A stretch of 64,000 nt of DNA from Thermomicrobiales bacterium (GCA_041390825.1 JAWKPF010000023.1:1-64000), one strand, 5' to 3'. Numbered from the stretch's first letter, positions 7,939 through 17,936 are shown. Made by a program: numbers and translations. Notes: generated from the sequence alone by a model not told the origin.

Positions 7939-10900
7939 ATGCCCGAACCTATCCAGATCGACGGACTCCAGCGCTGGCGCTCGATCGGACCATTCCGAGG
8001 TGGACGCGTCGTTGCCGTAGCTGGCAGCTATCACGATGACAGCACCTTCTACTTTGGAGCGTGCGCGGGCGGCGTCTGGAAGTCGACCGATGGCGGCACG
8101 TACTGGCGGAATGTCACAGATGGCTACCTGACCACCAGCGCGGTCGGCGCCCTGGCTGTGGCGCCCTCAGATTCGAACGTTATCTACGCGGGCACGGGTG
8201 AAACCACGATTCGCATCGACGTCACACATGGTGACGGTGTCTATCGCAGCACCGATGCGGGGCATAGCTGGACCCATCTCGGACTTTCCGACACACGCTT
8301 CATCGGGAAGATTCGTGTTCACCCAAACGATCCGGATACAGTGTGGGTCGCGGCCCTTGGTCATGCCTTTGGCCCAAACACTGAGCGAGGCGTTTTCAAG
8401 TCGACCGATGGCGGCGCCACCTGGAGTCATCCGCTCTTCGTCAGCGAGCGCGCCGGCGCGGTCGATCTCACACTCGACGCCAACCCGCGCATCCTCTACG
8501 CCGGCGTGTGGGAAGCATTTCGATCGTTCTGGATGATCAGCTCCGGAGGACCGGATTCCGGGCTCTGGCAAAGCAAGGACGGGGGCGACACCTGGACGAA
8601 CATTTCCAGCCGCCGAGGACTCCCGGCTGGCACCTGGGGAAAGGTCGGCGTTTCGGCCTCGCCTGCCCAGTCAGGACGAGTCTGGGCGTTGATCGAGCAC
8701 CGCACAGAAGGTGGTCTCTACCGCTCAGATGACTTCGGCGCCACCTGGGAAAAAGTCTCGGACGACCAGAACCTGCTCTCGCGTGCCTGGTACTACACCC
8801 ATGTCACGGCCGATCCAGTCGATCCCGACACCGTTTACGTCAACAACCTCTCGTTCTGGAAGAGCACAGATGGCGGCCGCACCTTCACCGAAATCCCGAC
8901 GCCACACGGTGACAACCACGATGTCTGGATCGATCCCAAAGACAACCGTCGGATGATCCAGGCGAACGACGGCGGCGCGAACGTCTCCTACAATGGCGGC
9001 CGCTCGTTCTCGTCGATTCTCAACCAACCAACGGCGCAGTTCTATCATCTCTGCACCGACAACCGCGACCCCTACACGATCTACGGCACCCAGCAGGACA
9101 ACACCAGCATCGCGATTCCCAGCCGCGTCGCTGCTCCGAACATCACCTGGTCGGATTGCTACGTGGCCGGCTCGGGCGAGAGCGGCTACCTCGCGATCGA
9201 TCCGGACGATGACGACATCCTCTATGTCGGCGCCATCGGCTCTTCACCGGGCGGTGGCAATTCACTCCAGCGCTACGATCGCCGCCGAGATCAGATCCGG
9301 CTCATCACGACCTGGCCAGAACTGGGGCGGGGACTCGGAGCCGAGTCTCACAGATACCGTTTCGCGTGGACCTATCCGATCGTCTTTTCGCCGCATGACC
9401 CGGATACCCTGTATATCGGCGGCAACCTGGTCTTCAAGACGACCGACGAAGGGCAGACGTGGGAAGCCATCAGTCCCGATCTCACCCGGGCGGACCCAGA
9501 AACGCTGAAAGTCAGTGGTGGCCCGGTCAATTCCGATGCCGTCGGCGCTGAAACCTACGCCACTGTCTATTCGCTGGTCGAGTCCCCTCGGGAAAAGGGC
9601 ACGATCTGGGCGGGTTCGGACGATGGTCTGGTTCATATCACTCGCGACGCCGGCACGACCTGGGCCAACATCACCCCACCGGACATGCTCGAGTGGACGA
9701 TGGTCACCGGCATAGAGCTCTCTCCGTTCGAGAACGGCAAAGCGTATCTGTGCGGCACGCGCTACAAGACCGACGACTATCGACCGTACGTGTGGGTGAC
9801 GAACGACTATGGGGCGACCTGGTCGCGCATCGACCACGGGTTGCCGGACAACGAGTTCACGCGAGTCATCCGCGCCGATCCGGAAATCCCCGGTTTGCTC
9901 TACCTCGGCACAGAACTCGGTGTGCATGTCTCCTTCGACGATGGAGCGTCCTGGCAATCACTGCAGCTGAATCTTCCCGTCGCCCCGGTCTTCGAGCTCA
10001 TCATCAAAGAAGGTGACCTCATTGCCGGCACGCATGGCCGCTCGATCTGGATCATGGATGACCTGACTCCGCTGCGCAGCATTGCCCAAACGGGAGCACC
10101 AGTTGGGACGCAGCTCATCGCTCCGCGGAACGCGCTGCGCGTCCTTCCGGGAGTCGATTGGAGCAGCGCGGCCCCCAGCAATGTCAACTACTTCGGCGGC
10201 ATGGGTGGCGGCTACGATGTCGAGCGCACTCCCGAGGGCGACACCCGCAAGATCCTCCTCGATAGCGGCGAGAATCCGCCGTTTGGCGCGGTGATCACGT
10301 ACTACCTGGATGACGAACCGGACCAGCCGATTTCGCTCTCCTTTACGGCTCAGGGGGCAAAGACGCCGCTTCGCACGTTCACCAGCCGCCAACCCGACGA
10401 CGACCCAATCGCCGAAGAGTTGCGAGTTCCCGCGGCCAAAGGCTGGAACCGCTTCGTCTGGAATCTCACGCACCCCGACCCGACCAGAATCGATGGCGAC
10501 GACGCGGCCGCGAAAGAGAGCCTGAGTGGTCCATACGTGGCTCCCGGTCGCTATACAGCAACCCTCACCGTGGGAAAGACCAGCCGCTCGGCTGCATTCG
10601 ATGTCATCAATCCGCCTGAGGCGCCGGTCGATCCTGCCGACCTCGTCGCCCAGGAAGCACTGAGCCTGCGCATCTGCAACAAGGTCGACGAAGCCAACAA
10701 GGCGGTGAATCGCATGCGCGATCTGCGTGGGCAGCTGTCCCGCTGGGAAACCCGCACCAAGGACGGAAAAACCACCGCATCGCTTGCCAAAGAGGCGTCG
10801 GCGCTATCGGCCAAGGTCCGCGCGATCGAGGAAACCCTGGCGGTTCCGGACCTCCGCATGGGCTGGGGGGACTCGATCAACGCCGGCCCGCGGCTGATTG

Positions 10901-11097
10901 CCCGCATCGCGAACATCATGGGTGTCGTGCAAATGGGCGACTACCGGCCAACGGACGCAGCAGAAGCGGCAACGGCCGAGCTCGAAGCGTTGATCGACAA
11001 GCAAATCAGGAAGTTCGACAAGCTTGCCGAAAAGGATGTCGCCGCGTTTGCGAAAAAGATCGAGAAGGCTGGAATCGCCGCCATCGTCGTTCTCTAG
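7939..11097 (+). CDS. Large BNR/sortilin-like beta-propeller protein
   Basis: This 1052-aa protein belongs to the BNR/Asp-box 'glycosyl hydrolase-like' family. It opens with 'SIGPFRGGRVVAVAG' and has many Asp-box repeats (SxDxGxTW), e.g. 'STDGGTYWRNV', 'STDAGHSWTHL', 'SKDGGDTWTNI', 'TTDEGQTWEAI'. This part (about 1-720) probably forms one or two propellers. The last 300 residues hold a beta-sandwich-like segment and a helical tail. The ATG at 7939 has AAAGGA just upstream; the frame extends further up but lacks a ribosome site. With this start no signal peptide is seen, unlike many homologues. No catalytic residues can be assigned. Confidence 0.8.
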   Translation: MPEPIQIDGLQRWRSIGPFRGGRVVAVAGSYHDDSTFYFGACAGGVWKSTDGGTYWRNVTDGYLTTSAVGALAVAPSDSNVIYAGTGETTIRIDVTHGDGVYRSTDAGHSWTHLGLSDTRFIGKIRVHPNDPDTVWVAALGHAFGPNTERGVFKSTDGGATWSHPLFVSERAGAVDLTLDANPRILYAGVWEAFRSFWMISSGGPDSGLWQSKDGGDTWTNISSRRGLPAGTWGKVGVSASPAQSGRVWALIEHRTEGGLYRSDDFGATWEKVSDDQNLLSRAWYYTHVTADPVDPDTVYVNNLSFWKSTDGGRTFTEIPTPHGDNHDVWIDPKDNRRMIQANDGGANVSYNGGRSFSSILNQPTAQFYHLCTDNRDPYTIYGTQQDNTSIAIPSRVAAPNITWSDCYVAGSGESGYLAIDPDDDDILYVGAIGSSPGGGNSLQRYDRRRDQIRLITTWPELGRGLGAESHRYRFAWTYPIVFSPHDPDTLYIGGNLVFKTTDEGQTWEAISPDLTRADPETLKVSGGPVNSDAVGAETYATVYSLVESPREKGTIWAGSDDGLVHITRDAGTTWANITPPDMLEWTMVTGIELSPFENGKAYLCGTRYKTDDYRPYVWVTNDYGATWSRIDHGLPDNEFTRVIRADPEIPGLLYLGTELGVHVSFDDGASWQSLQLNLPVAPVFELIIKEGDLIAGTHGRSIWIMDDLTPLRSIAQTGAPVGTQLIAPRNALRVLPGVDWSSAAPSNVNYFGGMGGGYDVERTPEGDTRKILLDSGENPPFGAVITYYLDDEPDQPISLSFTAQGAKTPLRTFTSRQPDDDPIAEELRVPAAKGWNRFVWNLTHPDPTRIDGDDAAAKESLSGPYVAPGRYTATLTVGKTSRSAAFDVINPPEAPVDPADLVAQEALSLRICNKVDEANKAVNRMRDLRGQLSRWETRTKDGKTTASLAKEASALSAKVRAIEETLAVPDLRMGWGDSINAGPRLIARIANIMGVVQMGDYRPTDAAEAATAELEALIDKQIRKFDKLAEKDVAAFAKKIEKAGIAAIVVL

Positions 11098-11266
11098 CTA
11101 CCCCAACTTCTCAGCGGGTCCCTGGGCCCGGATCGAAAGACCGGGCTCACGGACCGTCTTCTCCCCGCGTGCGGTATAGTTACGCGGTTGCGCAGGCGGA
11201 GAATCGACCCGCCTGTTTCGTGTTGTCGTCAACCTACGTCCAACTGTTTGGAAGGCATTACAGATC

Positions 11267-11788
11267 ATGAAAGTCGTGCTTCGGCAAGATGTCGAAAACC
11301 TGGGTGAGAAGGGCTCGGTCAAGAACGTTGCCGATGGCTACGCCCGTAACTATCTGATCCCCAAAGGAATGGCCGTCGTTGCCACGCCAGGCGAACTGAA
11401 GGTGGTGGCGACCAACGAAGCGGTCAAGCAGCGCAAGATTCAGCGCCAGGAGCAGGAGCTTCAAGGCCTGGCCGATCGCATCAGCGGTCAGAAGCTCGTC
11501 TTCGAGGCCCGCGCCGGCAGCAATGGCCGCCTCTTCGGTTCGATCACCAACGGTGACATTGCCGAGAAGCTTTCGGCAGCCGTCGGCGCCGAGATCGACC
11601 GCCGCAAGATCGTGATCGACGAGCCGATCCGCACCACTGGCGAGCATCCGGTGACCGTCAACCTCGTTGGCAAGCTGCGCCCGCAAGTCACGGTCGTCGT
11701 CAACGGCATCGTTGATGAGGAAGAGGCGGACGCCGCCACGCTCGAGCTCGTCGCCGACGAAAACGCCGAGCTCTCCGCCGAGGCCTAG
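11267..11788 (+). CDS. rplI: 50S ribosomal protein L9
   Basis: The 173-aa product starts with the L9 signature 'MKVVLRQDVENLGEKGSVKN' and 'DGYARNYLIPKGMA', the N-terminal rRNA-binding domain, followed by the long connecting helix and C-terminal domain. An acidic tail of about 20 residues makes it longer than the usual 148-150. A TATAGT hexamer at 11175 may be its -10. It leads the replication gene group, as rplI-dnaB do in many bacteria. Confidence 0.97.
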   Translation: MKVVLRQDVENLGEKGSVKNVADGYARNYLIPKGMAVVATPGELKVVATNEAVKQRKIQRQEQELQGLADRISGQKLVFEARAGSNGRLFGSITNGDIAEKLSAAVGAEIDRRKIVIDEPIRTTGEHPVTVNLVGKLRPQVTVVVNGIVDEEEADAATLELVADENAELSAEA

Positions 11789-11921
11789 ACGTTTTCCGCA
11801 GGTTCCCGGCTCCCCTGCGCACCAGGCCGGGAACCTGCTACCATCCGCTCATCTCGCCGTACCAGATCACTCCCGTTTGATCTGACCAGGGGGTTCGTCC
11901 AACCCCAGGCAGCGCCGTCGC

Positions 11922-13262
11922 ATGGTCGCAGCAATCGATCGCCTACCACCTCACAATCTGGAAGCGGAGCAATCCGCTCTCGGAAGCATCCTCCTCGACC
12001 GTGACGCCATCATCAGGGTCGAAACGATTCTGCGCCCGGAAGACTTCTATCAGCCCGCCCACGGCATGATCTACGCGGCGATGCGCGATCTCTACAATCG
12101 CCGCGAACCGACCGACATCCTGACCCTGTCCGATGAGTTGGGCCGACGCAATCAACTCGACGCGGTCGGTGGCCTTGCGTACCTGAGCTCGCTCGTCGAG
12201 AGCGTGCCCACTGCGGTTCACGTCGAGTATTACAGCCGGATCGTCGAGCGGACCTCGACCCAGCGACGGCTCATCCAGGCCGGGGCCGAGATCGTCAGTG
12301 TCGGCTATCGCGAAGACCTGGAGGTCGAGGACGCGCTCGACCAGGCCGAGCGGAGCGTGTTTGGGGTAGCTCAGCGCCGGCTCACCAAAGAGTTCACCAA
12401 GATTGACGAGGTGCTCGAGGGCTTTTTCGAACGGCTCGGTGAAAGTCGCGAATCCCGCGATGCGCTCGTCGGTGTCCCAACCGGATTCGCCGATCTCGAC
12501 AAGCTGCTCGGCGGCATGCAGCGTTCCGACCTCATCATCCTTGCCGCGCGCCCAGGGTTCGGCAAGTCCGCGCTGGCGCTCGGGTTCGCCTATGCCGCTG
12601 CTGTGCAGCACGACCGCACGGTCGGCATCTTCTCATTGGAAATGCCCGCCGATCAGCTCGTGCAACGGTTGGTAGCCGCGGAGACCGGCGTCGACTCGCA
12701 CCGGCTCCGCATGGGGCACATCGAAGACAACGAATGGGAGCGCGTCGTTCGCGCATTCGGCCGACTCTCGAACTCCCCGATCTATGTCGACGACTCGGGG
12801 CTTCTCTCGATTTCCGACGTACGCACGAAGGCCAGACGGCTGCAAGCCGAACACGGACTCGACCTCCTGATCGTCGACTATCTGCAGCTCATGCAAGGCA
12901 GGCGCAGCGAGAATCGCGTGCAGGAGATCGCCGACATTTCGCGCGGGCTCAAGTCGCTTGCGCGCGAGCTGGACATTCCGGTCGTGGCGCTCTCGCAACT
13001 GTCCCGCGCGATCGAGAGCCGCTCCGGGCACCGTCCCCAGCTGTCCGACCTCAGAGAGTCGGGTTCGATCGAGCAGGACGCAGACATCGTCATGTTCATC
13101 CATCGCGAGGACAAGTTCGATCACGAGTCCGAGCGGAAGAACCTCGCCGAAGTGATCGTCGCGAAACATCGCAACGGTCCGATTGGATCCATCAACCTCC
13201 GCTTCTTCGAGAACAATGCTCGCTTTGCCGACCTCCAAACATTCCACGACAATCAGTTCTAG
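11922..13262 (+). CDS. dnaB: Replicative DNA helicase
   Basis: This 446-aa DnaB has the N-terminal primase-interacting domain ('PHNLEAEQSALGSILLD') and a RecA-type ATPase domain with Walker A 'ARPGFGKSALAL' (about 208-219). Walker B 'LLIVDYLQLM' and the arginine-finger region 'ESGSIEQDADIVMFIHRED' follow. No intein is present. It unwinds DNA ahead of the replisome. It is followed directly by dnaD-like and dnaI-like genes, forming a helicase-plus-loader operon. Confidence 0.97.
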   Translation: MVAAIDRLPPHNLEAEQSALGSILLDRDAIIRVETILRPEDFYQPAHGMIYAAMRDLYNRREPTDILTLSDELGRRNQLDAVGGLAYLSSLVESVPTAVHVEYYSRIVERTSTQRRLIQAGAEIVSVGYREDLEVEDALDQAERSVFGVAQRRLTKEFTKIDEVLEGFFERLGESRESRDALVGVPTGFADLDKLLGGMQRSDLIILAARPGFGKSALALGFAYAAAVQHDRTVGIFSLEMPADQLVQRLVAAETGVDSHRLRMGHIEDNEWERVVRAFGRLSNSPIYVDDSGLLSISDVRTKARRLQAEHGLDLLIVDYLQLMQGRRSENRVQEIADISRGLKSLARELDIPVVALSQLSRAIESRSGHRPQLSDLRESGSIEQDADIVMFIHREDKFDHESERKNLAEVIVAKHRNGPIGSINLRFFENNARFADLQTFHDNQF

Positions 13263-13275
13263 ACCGGCAGCAGCG

Positions 13276-14001
13276 ATGACATCCGACAGCCGTTCTCCAG
13301 GCGCCGCTGCCCCGCATGAGACGATTCCGGTCCCACGTGTGTTCTTGACCGACACGATTGCGCAGATCGACGACCCAACCGAACTTCACGTCACGCTTGC
13401 GGTCTTCCGTTTGGCAGGAGAATCTGGTTCGACCCCCCCAGCGGTCAGCGAGGATGCGATCGTGCGGGACTCGGTGCTCAGTCGAACCTTTCACGAAGAC
13501 CGGCGCTCGAGCAGACTCGGTCAACGCATTCGCCGTGGGTTGCAGTACGCCACCGCGCGCGACTCGATCATCCAGGTCGTCCTGACCGTAGATGGGCACG
13601 ACGAGCGTTGGTACGTGCCCGCGTCCAGCGCAAACCGCGAAGCGTTGGCTCAGGTGATGGTCGAGCGGGGAGCGTGGCCTGTGGCGGGTATCGACGCAGT
13701 CGTGGCTGCGACCGCGCCGTCGATCTTCTCGCTGTACGAGAAGAACATCGGCATGCTGACACCGCTGCTCACCGATCAGATCGAAACTGCAATGGAGCTC
13801 TATCCACTCGACTGGATCGAAGACGCCATTCGCGAGGCGGTCACGTACAACAAACGAAACTGGAGATACGTCCAGCGCGTCCTCGAGAATTGGTCCGTCA
13901 ATGGACGCGGGGAAGGAAATCGAGATGCGGCGAATCGGGGATCTGCTCCCGAACCTTTCGATCCCGGTCGATATAGGCAACGACGGCGTGCTTCGTCCTG
14001 A
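13276..14001 (+). CDS. DnaD-domain replication/primosome protein
   Basis: The 241-aa protein ends with a DnaD domain: 'FSLYEKNIGMLTPLLTDQIE', then 'YPLDWIEDAIREAV' and 'NKRNWRYVQRVLENW', the conserved DnaD C-terminal helices that bind ssDNA and help load DnaB. The N-terminal half is a likely winged-helix region with low similarity. The ATG at 13276, 14 bp after dnaB, was preferred to starts inside dnaB. Its 3' end overlaps the next gene by about 77 bp. A role in primosome assembly follows from the domain and from dnaB/dnaI-like genes on both sides. Confidence 0.85.
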   Translation: MTSDSRSPGAAAPHETIPVPRVFLTDTIAQIDDPTELHVTLAVFRLAGESGSTPPAVSEDAIVRDSVLSRTFHEDRRSSRLGQRIRRGLQYATARDSIIQVVLTVDGHDERWYVPASSANREALAQVMVERGAWPVAGIDAVVAATAPSIFSLYEKNIGMLTPLLTDQIETAMELYPLDWIEDAIREAVTYNKRNWRYVQRVLENWSVNGRGEGNRDAANRGSAPEPFDPGRYRQRRRASS

Positions 14002-14710
14002 GCAACCAACCTACGACTGCCCGATTTGCCAGGATGCGGGTTGGGTGCGATTCGACGTCGATCCCGGGCATCCCAATTTTGGCAAGCTGATGCCCTGCAT
14101 CTGCACGGCTGAACGGCAGCAGGCGAAGTTGTCGCGCGAACTGAGCAACCTTTCGAATCTCGAGTCGCTGCGGCACTTGACCTTTGAAAGCTTCGACGCC
14201 TCGATGCGCGGTACGGAACAAGCCTTTCGCATCGCACGGGAGTACGCACGCGCCACCGATGGCTGGCTGGTCCTGCACGGCGCGGTTGGGGTGGGGAAAA
14301 CGCACCTGGCGGCAGCCGTAGCGAACGCCTACTCCAGCCGGCATGTCCAGGCCGCGGTCTACTTTCGCGTCGTGCCCGATCTGCTGGATCAACTTCGCGC
14401 CACCTTCGATCCTGAGACCGGGGTTGCCTACGACGAGCGATTCCAGCAGATCAGAAATGCGAACCTCCTGGTGCTCGACGACCTCGGCACCGAGAACACC
14501 ACCGCGTGGGCGAGCGAAAAGCTCTTCCAGCTGCTCAATCACCGCTATAACGAGCAACTGCCGACGGTGATCACCTCGAACGCCAAGCTCGATCGTATCG
14601 AAGATCGCATCGTTTCACGCATGCTCGATTCGCGGCTCTCACGCTACGTTTTTCTGGACGCCGAGGATTATCGTTTGCGTGATTTCTCGCGATCGAGCGG
14701 GATGCGGTAA
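13925..14710 (+). CDS. DnaC/DnaI-type helicase loader ATPase
   Basis: The 261-aa AAA+ protein has an N-terminal zinc-binding segment (CPIC at 32-35, CIC at 58-60), like DnaI. It is followed by Walker A 'GAVGVGKTHL' (about 119-128), Walker B 'LLVLDDLG' and sensor 1 'TVITSNAKL'. It is expected to load DnaB on DNA. The ATG at 13925 has GGAAGG 10 bases upstream; an ATG at 13901 in the same frame lacks a site. It overlaps the dnaD-like gene, so translation is coupled. Confidence 0.9.
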   Translation: MRRIGDLLPNLSIPVDIGNDGVLRPEQPTYDCPICQDAGWVRFDVDPGHPNFGKLMPCICTAERQQAKLSRELSNLSNLESLRHLTFESFDASMRGTEQAFRIAREYARATDGWLVLHGAVGVGKTHLAAAVANAYSSRHVQAAVYFRVVPDLLDQLRATFDPETGVAYDERFQQIRNANLLVLDDLGTENTTAWASEKLFQLLNHRYNEQLPTVITSNAKLDRIEDRIVSRMLDSRLSRYVFLDAEDYRLRDFSRSSGMR

Positions 14711-14819
14711 ACCCGGTTTGAAGTTGGCGTTCTGTCAACCCGCTTTGAGTCGTCAGAAGCCCATACGATGCTAAGATACCGATGGAATCTCGATACATCG
14801 GGTATGAGGCGTTTTCTAC

Positions 14820-15740
14820 ATGCCAGAGATCAGGTGGCTCCTCTCCGAACTCTGGAGCCTCCGCTCACTATTTGACGTTTTTGTCGTTTCGCTGCTCATT
14901 TTCTGGTTGCTCGGTGTTGCTCAGGGAACACGCGCAACGTCTCTGATCCGCGGTGCGATCATCTTCCTGGCGTTGGTGTACATCCTCGCCACTGTTTTCG
15001 ACCTCGAAACCCTCAATTGGATCCTCGCTCGCACCTGGCCGGCACTCCTGATCGCCATTCCCGTCATCTTCCAACCGGAACTTCGGCGGGCGCTGGAACA
15101 GTTGGGTCATACCGGATCCCGTCTGCGAGAGAGCTTCCCCGCCAATGTCGATATCGGCACTGAGCAAGCCATCGATGAGATCGTGCGCGCAGCTGGTCAA
15201 CTGGCTCGACAGCGGTATGGGGCGTTGATCATCATCGAACGCGAAACGGGCCTGCAGGACTACGCGGAATCCGGTGTCCCCATCGACGCCAAGCTCACCC
15301 GCCAACTCCTGATCAACATCTTCTATCCCAACTCCCCGCTGCACGATGGATCGGTGCTGACCCGCGGTGATCGCATTGTTGCCGCAAGCGTGGTCCTTCC
15401 GCTGACGGACAATATCTCCGCATCGAGCCAATTGGGCACACGGCATCGCGCGGCAATCGGCGTCACCGAGGACTCCGATGCGCTCGCGGTTGTGGTCTCG
15501 GAAGAGACTGGCCAGATTGCCGTTGCGCACAGTGGACGGCTGATCAGAGGACTCGATCAGGACCGTCTCAGGCGCGTTCTGCGCACCCTCATGCGCCTGG
15601 ATCGCGAAGAACCAACCAGCGGGACAACCACGAGCCGCTTCCATCTTCCCAGCGCTGACCGCATGCGCGCGCGCCGATCCAGCTCCGCCAGTGGCCGCTC
15701 GAACGAACCTGCCACCAAGACGATCCAGAGCGGCGACTGA
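14820..15740 (+). CDS. cdaA: Diadenylate cyclase (c-di-AMP synthase)
   Basis: The 306-aa product has three N-terminal transmembrane helices (about 13-95) and a DAC domain with the catalytic 'LHDGS' (174-178) and 'RHRAA' (208-212) motifs. It makes c-di-AMP from two ATP at the membrane. The C-terminal 45 residues are Ser/Arg-rich and likely disordered. Its TGA overlaps the ATG of the YbbR gene, the conserved cdaA-cdaR pairing. glmM, often third in this operon, is absent here. Confidence 0.96.
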   Translation: MPEIRWLLSELWSLRSLFDVFVVSLLIFWLLGVAQGTRATSLIRGAIIFLALVYILATVFDLETLNWILARTWPALLIAIPVIFQPELRRALEQLGHTGSRLRESFPANVDIGTEQAIDEIVRAAGQLARQRYGALIIIERETGLQDYAESGVPIDAKLTRQLLINIFYPNSPLHDGSVLTRGDRIVAASVVLPLTDNISASSQLGTRHRAAIGVTEDSDALAVVVSEETGQIAVAHSGRLIRGLDQDRLRRVLRTLMRLDREEPTSGTTTSRFHLPSADRMRARRSSSASGRSNEPATKTIQSGD

Positions 15741-17014
15741 TGTACATCGAGCGCATCCGTGCATATCTCACCCGAGAAGTGGCGCTTCGCTTCCTTGCGT
15801 CGCTGGCATTGGCATTGATCCTGTGGGCGCTCGTGACGCTCCGTGAGGATCCGGAAACGAGCCGGGCCTTTGCCGACGTGCCTGTCGAATCGGTAGCGCT
15901 CGATGACTCACTGGTGTTGCTCGACGAGATCGATCCGGTGCGCGTCGAACTCTCCGGACCAGAGTCGGATATCAACCCCATCGACGCGAACGCCGTCGTT
16001 GCCACGATCGATTTTTCCGGAGTGAATGAACCGGGAACGTATCAGCTTCCGATCGAACTCGATCCGCCGGACGGCGTTTGGCGGTCTTCGGTCTCTCCAG
16101 CCACGGCAACCGTGCAGGTAGAGCGATCCGCGACCGAAGAGCTCGCGCTCGTTCCAACGGTGCTCGATCTGGATGCGAACAGTCTTCGCTCCGTGACCGT
16201 CGTGCCCGATCAGGAGACCGTGCTCGTCACCGGCCCGAGCTCATTGGTCGAATCGGTTGCCGAGGTCGTGCTCCCGGTCGAAGTATCCGGTGGGACCCAG
16301 ACGTTCCAGGATATCTATATCCCGGAAGCACGCGATGCCGAAGGCAATCTCGTAGAGGGCGTGACGATCGCGCCGACCGCAGTCGAAGCAACCGTACGGG
16401 TTTCGGCGCGCGGCAAGAGCGTGGCGGTGCTGGCGTCGATCACAGGAACGCCAGCGACCGGGTATGAGGTTGGAGATCGTACGATCAATCCACAGTTTGT
16501 CATCGTCGATGGCAACGAAGCAATCCTCGATTCGCTGGTTGCGTTGACGACCGACCCCATCGATGTCACCGGCGCCGACGCAAGCTTCAATCAGACGGTC
16601 GGCATTGCCGATCTGCCGGAGGGCTTGCAAATACTCCAGCCGTCGAGCGGCCAGGTGGAGGTGCTGGTGCAGATCACGCAACGAGGCGTACGCCAGTCGC
16701 TTCCGTCCCAGCAGGTCACCATCGTTGGCGTCGAGCCCGGACTCGTCGCATCGGTCAATCCGGACGAAGTGACGATCGAAGTGGTTGCCCCGCAGGCGAC
16801 GCTGGCTGAGCTCGATTCGTCCACGCTGCAGGTGGTGGTCGATGCGACCAGTCTCGCCGCCGGTACATACACTGTCCAGCCACTGGCAATTCTCCCGGCT
16901 GGCGTCCAGTGGGTGACCACCTTCCCGTCAGAAGTCACGCTCACGATCACGGAACTGCCCACGACTTCAGCGTCCGGCTCTCCTCCCGTGGGAACAATAG
17001 AAAGCGCCCCCTGA
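15740..17014 (+). CDS. cdaR: YbbR-domain regulator of CdaA
   Basis: The 424-aa protein has one N-terminal membrane helix (about 16-34) and an extracytoplasmic part made of about four YbbR repeats, each with a 'PV.V.L.G....V' pattern ('DVPVESVAL', 'VLPVEVSGG', 'TIVGVEPGLV'). CdaR-type proteins bind CdaA and modulate its activity. Start and stop overlap with cdaA (TGATG). A Thr/Ser/Pro tail ends the protein. Confidence 0.9.
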   Translation: MYIERIRAYLTREVALRFLASLALALILWALVTLREDPETSRAFADVPVESVALDDSLVLLDEIDPVRVELSGPESDINPIDANAVVATIDFSGVNEPGTYQLPIELDPPDGVWRSSVSPATATVQVERSATEELALVPTVLDLDANSLRSVTVVPDQETVLVTGPSSLVESVAEVVLPVEVSGGTQTFQDIYIPEARDAEGNLVEGVTIAPTAVEATVRVSARGKSVAVLASITGTPATGYEVGDRTINPQFVIVDGNEAILDSLVALTTDPIDVTGADASFNQTVGIADLPEGLQILQPSSGQVEVLVQITQRGVRQSLPSQQVTIVGVEPGLVASVNPDEVTIEVVAPQATLAELDSSTLQVVVDATSLAAGTYTVQPLAILPAGVQWVTTFPSEVTLTITELPTTSASGSPPVGTIESAP

Positions 17015-17029
17015 TCTGGGAGCGCTTCT
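17000..17029. terminator. Candidate bidirectional terminator between convergent genes
   Basis: AAGCGC(CCC)/GGG-A-GCGCTT stem lies between cdaR (plus) and the ANTAR regulator (minus). The minus-strand tail TTCTATT is more T-rich than the plus-strand one. Confidence 0.5.
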
Positions 17030-17125
17030 CGAACCAGCTCATTTGTCGTGCGACGTATCGAGGCACAGTTCGCTCGGCCCGGCACAGAAACCGTGTCCGG
17101 CCGCGGGAATCAGCATCGATCGGAG

Positions 17126-17764
17126 CTACAGACCGTCGGTCGTGTCTCCAACCGGCGCGGCCGAAATATCCATCTCGTAAGTCAACAGGATCGCTTCGGC
17201 CACTTCCTTCATCGACTTTCGCGAGTCCATGCTGGTCTTGCGGATGCGGCGAAATGCGTCAGCCTCGGGGAGACCGTGGACTTCCATGAGCACGCCCTTC
17301 GCCCGCTCGACAACCTTGCGGGTTTCCAGCGCGTCCCGCAGATCGCCCACTTCCTTGCGAAGCGCGGTGAACTCGGCGAAGCGCGTGAGAGACAGCTCGA
17401 TGACTGGCAGGAGCTCAGCCTCCCGGAACGGTTTCACCACATATCCAACCACTCCCGCGTCGCGCGCGCGTTCCACGAGCGCCTGGTCGGAATAAGCTGT
17501 CAGCAGCACCACCGGCGCAATCTGCTCGCGCGTCAGAATCTCCGCTGCGGAGATTCCGTCGACCTCGGGCATCTTGATGTCCATGATGACCAGATCGGGC
17601 TTGAGTTTGCGGCTCAGCTCGATTGCGGCGCCACCATCGCCGACTTCCGCCAGCACGTCGTACCCGAGGTGGGTGAGCATTTCTTTCAGATCGAGCCGAA
17701 TGAGCGACTCATCGTCGGCAATCAGAATTCGGCATGTCGAACGTTGTGCATTGGTCGGTCGCAT
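17126..17764 (-). CDS. ANTAR-domain response regulator
   Basis: The 212-aa protein has a receiver domain (acidic pair Asp17-Asp18, phospho-acceptor Asp62 in MDIKMPEVDG, Lys in VVKPF) and a C-terminal ANTAR domain (about 145-200, 'ERAKGVLMEVHGLPEADAFR'). ANTAR proteins bind paired stem-loops in nascent RNA and prevent termination when phosphorylated. The family member PdtaR of actinobacteria has the same layout. No partner kinase lies next to it. It is convergent with cdaR. Confidence 0.92.
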   Translation of the reverse strand: MRPTNAQRSTCRILIADDESLIRLDLKEMLTHLGYDVLAEVGDGGAAIELSRKLKPDLVIMDIKMPEVDGISAAEILTREQIAPVVLLTAYSDQALVERARDAGVVGYVVKPFREAELLPVIELSLTRFAEFTALRKEVGDLRDALETRKVVERAKGVLMEVHGLPEADAFRRIRKTSMDSRKSMKEVAEAILLTYEMDISAAPVGDTTDGL

Positions 17765-17862
17765 CGATCCACCGATGTACGCGAGCTCTCCGGCAGCGTG
17801 GTGCTTCCCACGGGAAGACAGAGAGGATCAAGAAAAACGGGTTCGCCGCAACAGCGAGACGG

Positions 17863-17936
17863 TCGGGGTGAGAGGATTCGAACCTCCGACCACTGGTACC
17901 CCATACCAGTGCGCTACCGGACTGCGCCACACCCCG
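17863..17936 (-). tRNA. tRNA-Pro(GGG)
   Basis: Complement reads acceptor CGGGGTG/CACCCCG, anticodon loop ATGGGGT with anticodon GGG, and T-loop TTCGAAT. CCA is not encoded. It lies 98 bp upstream of the ANTAR regulator on the same strand. Confidence 0.95.
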
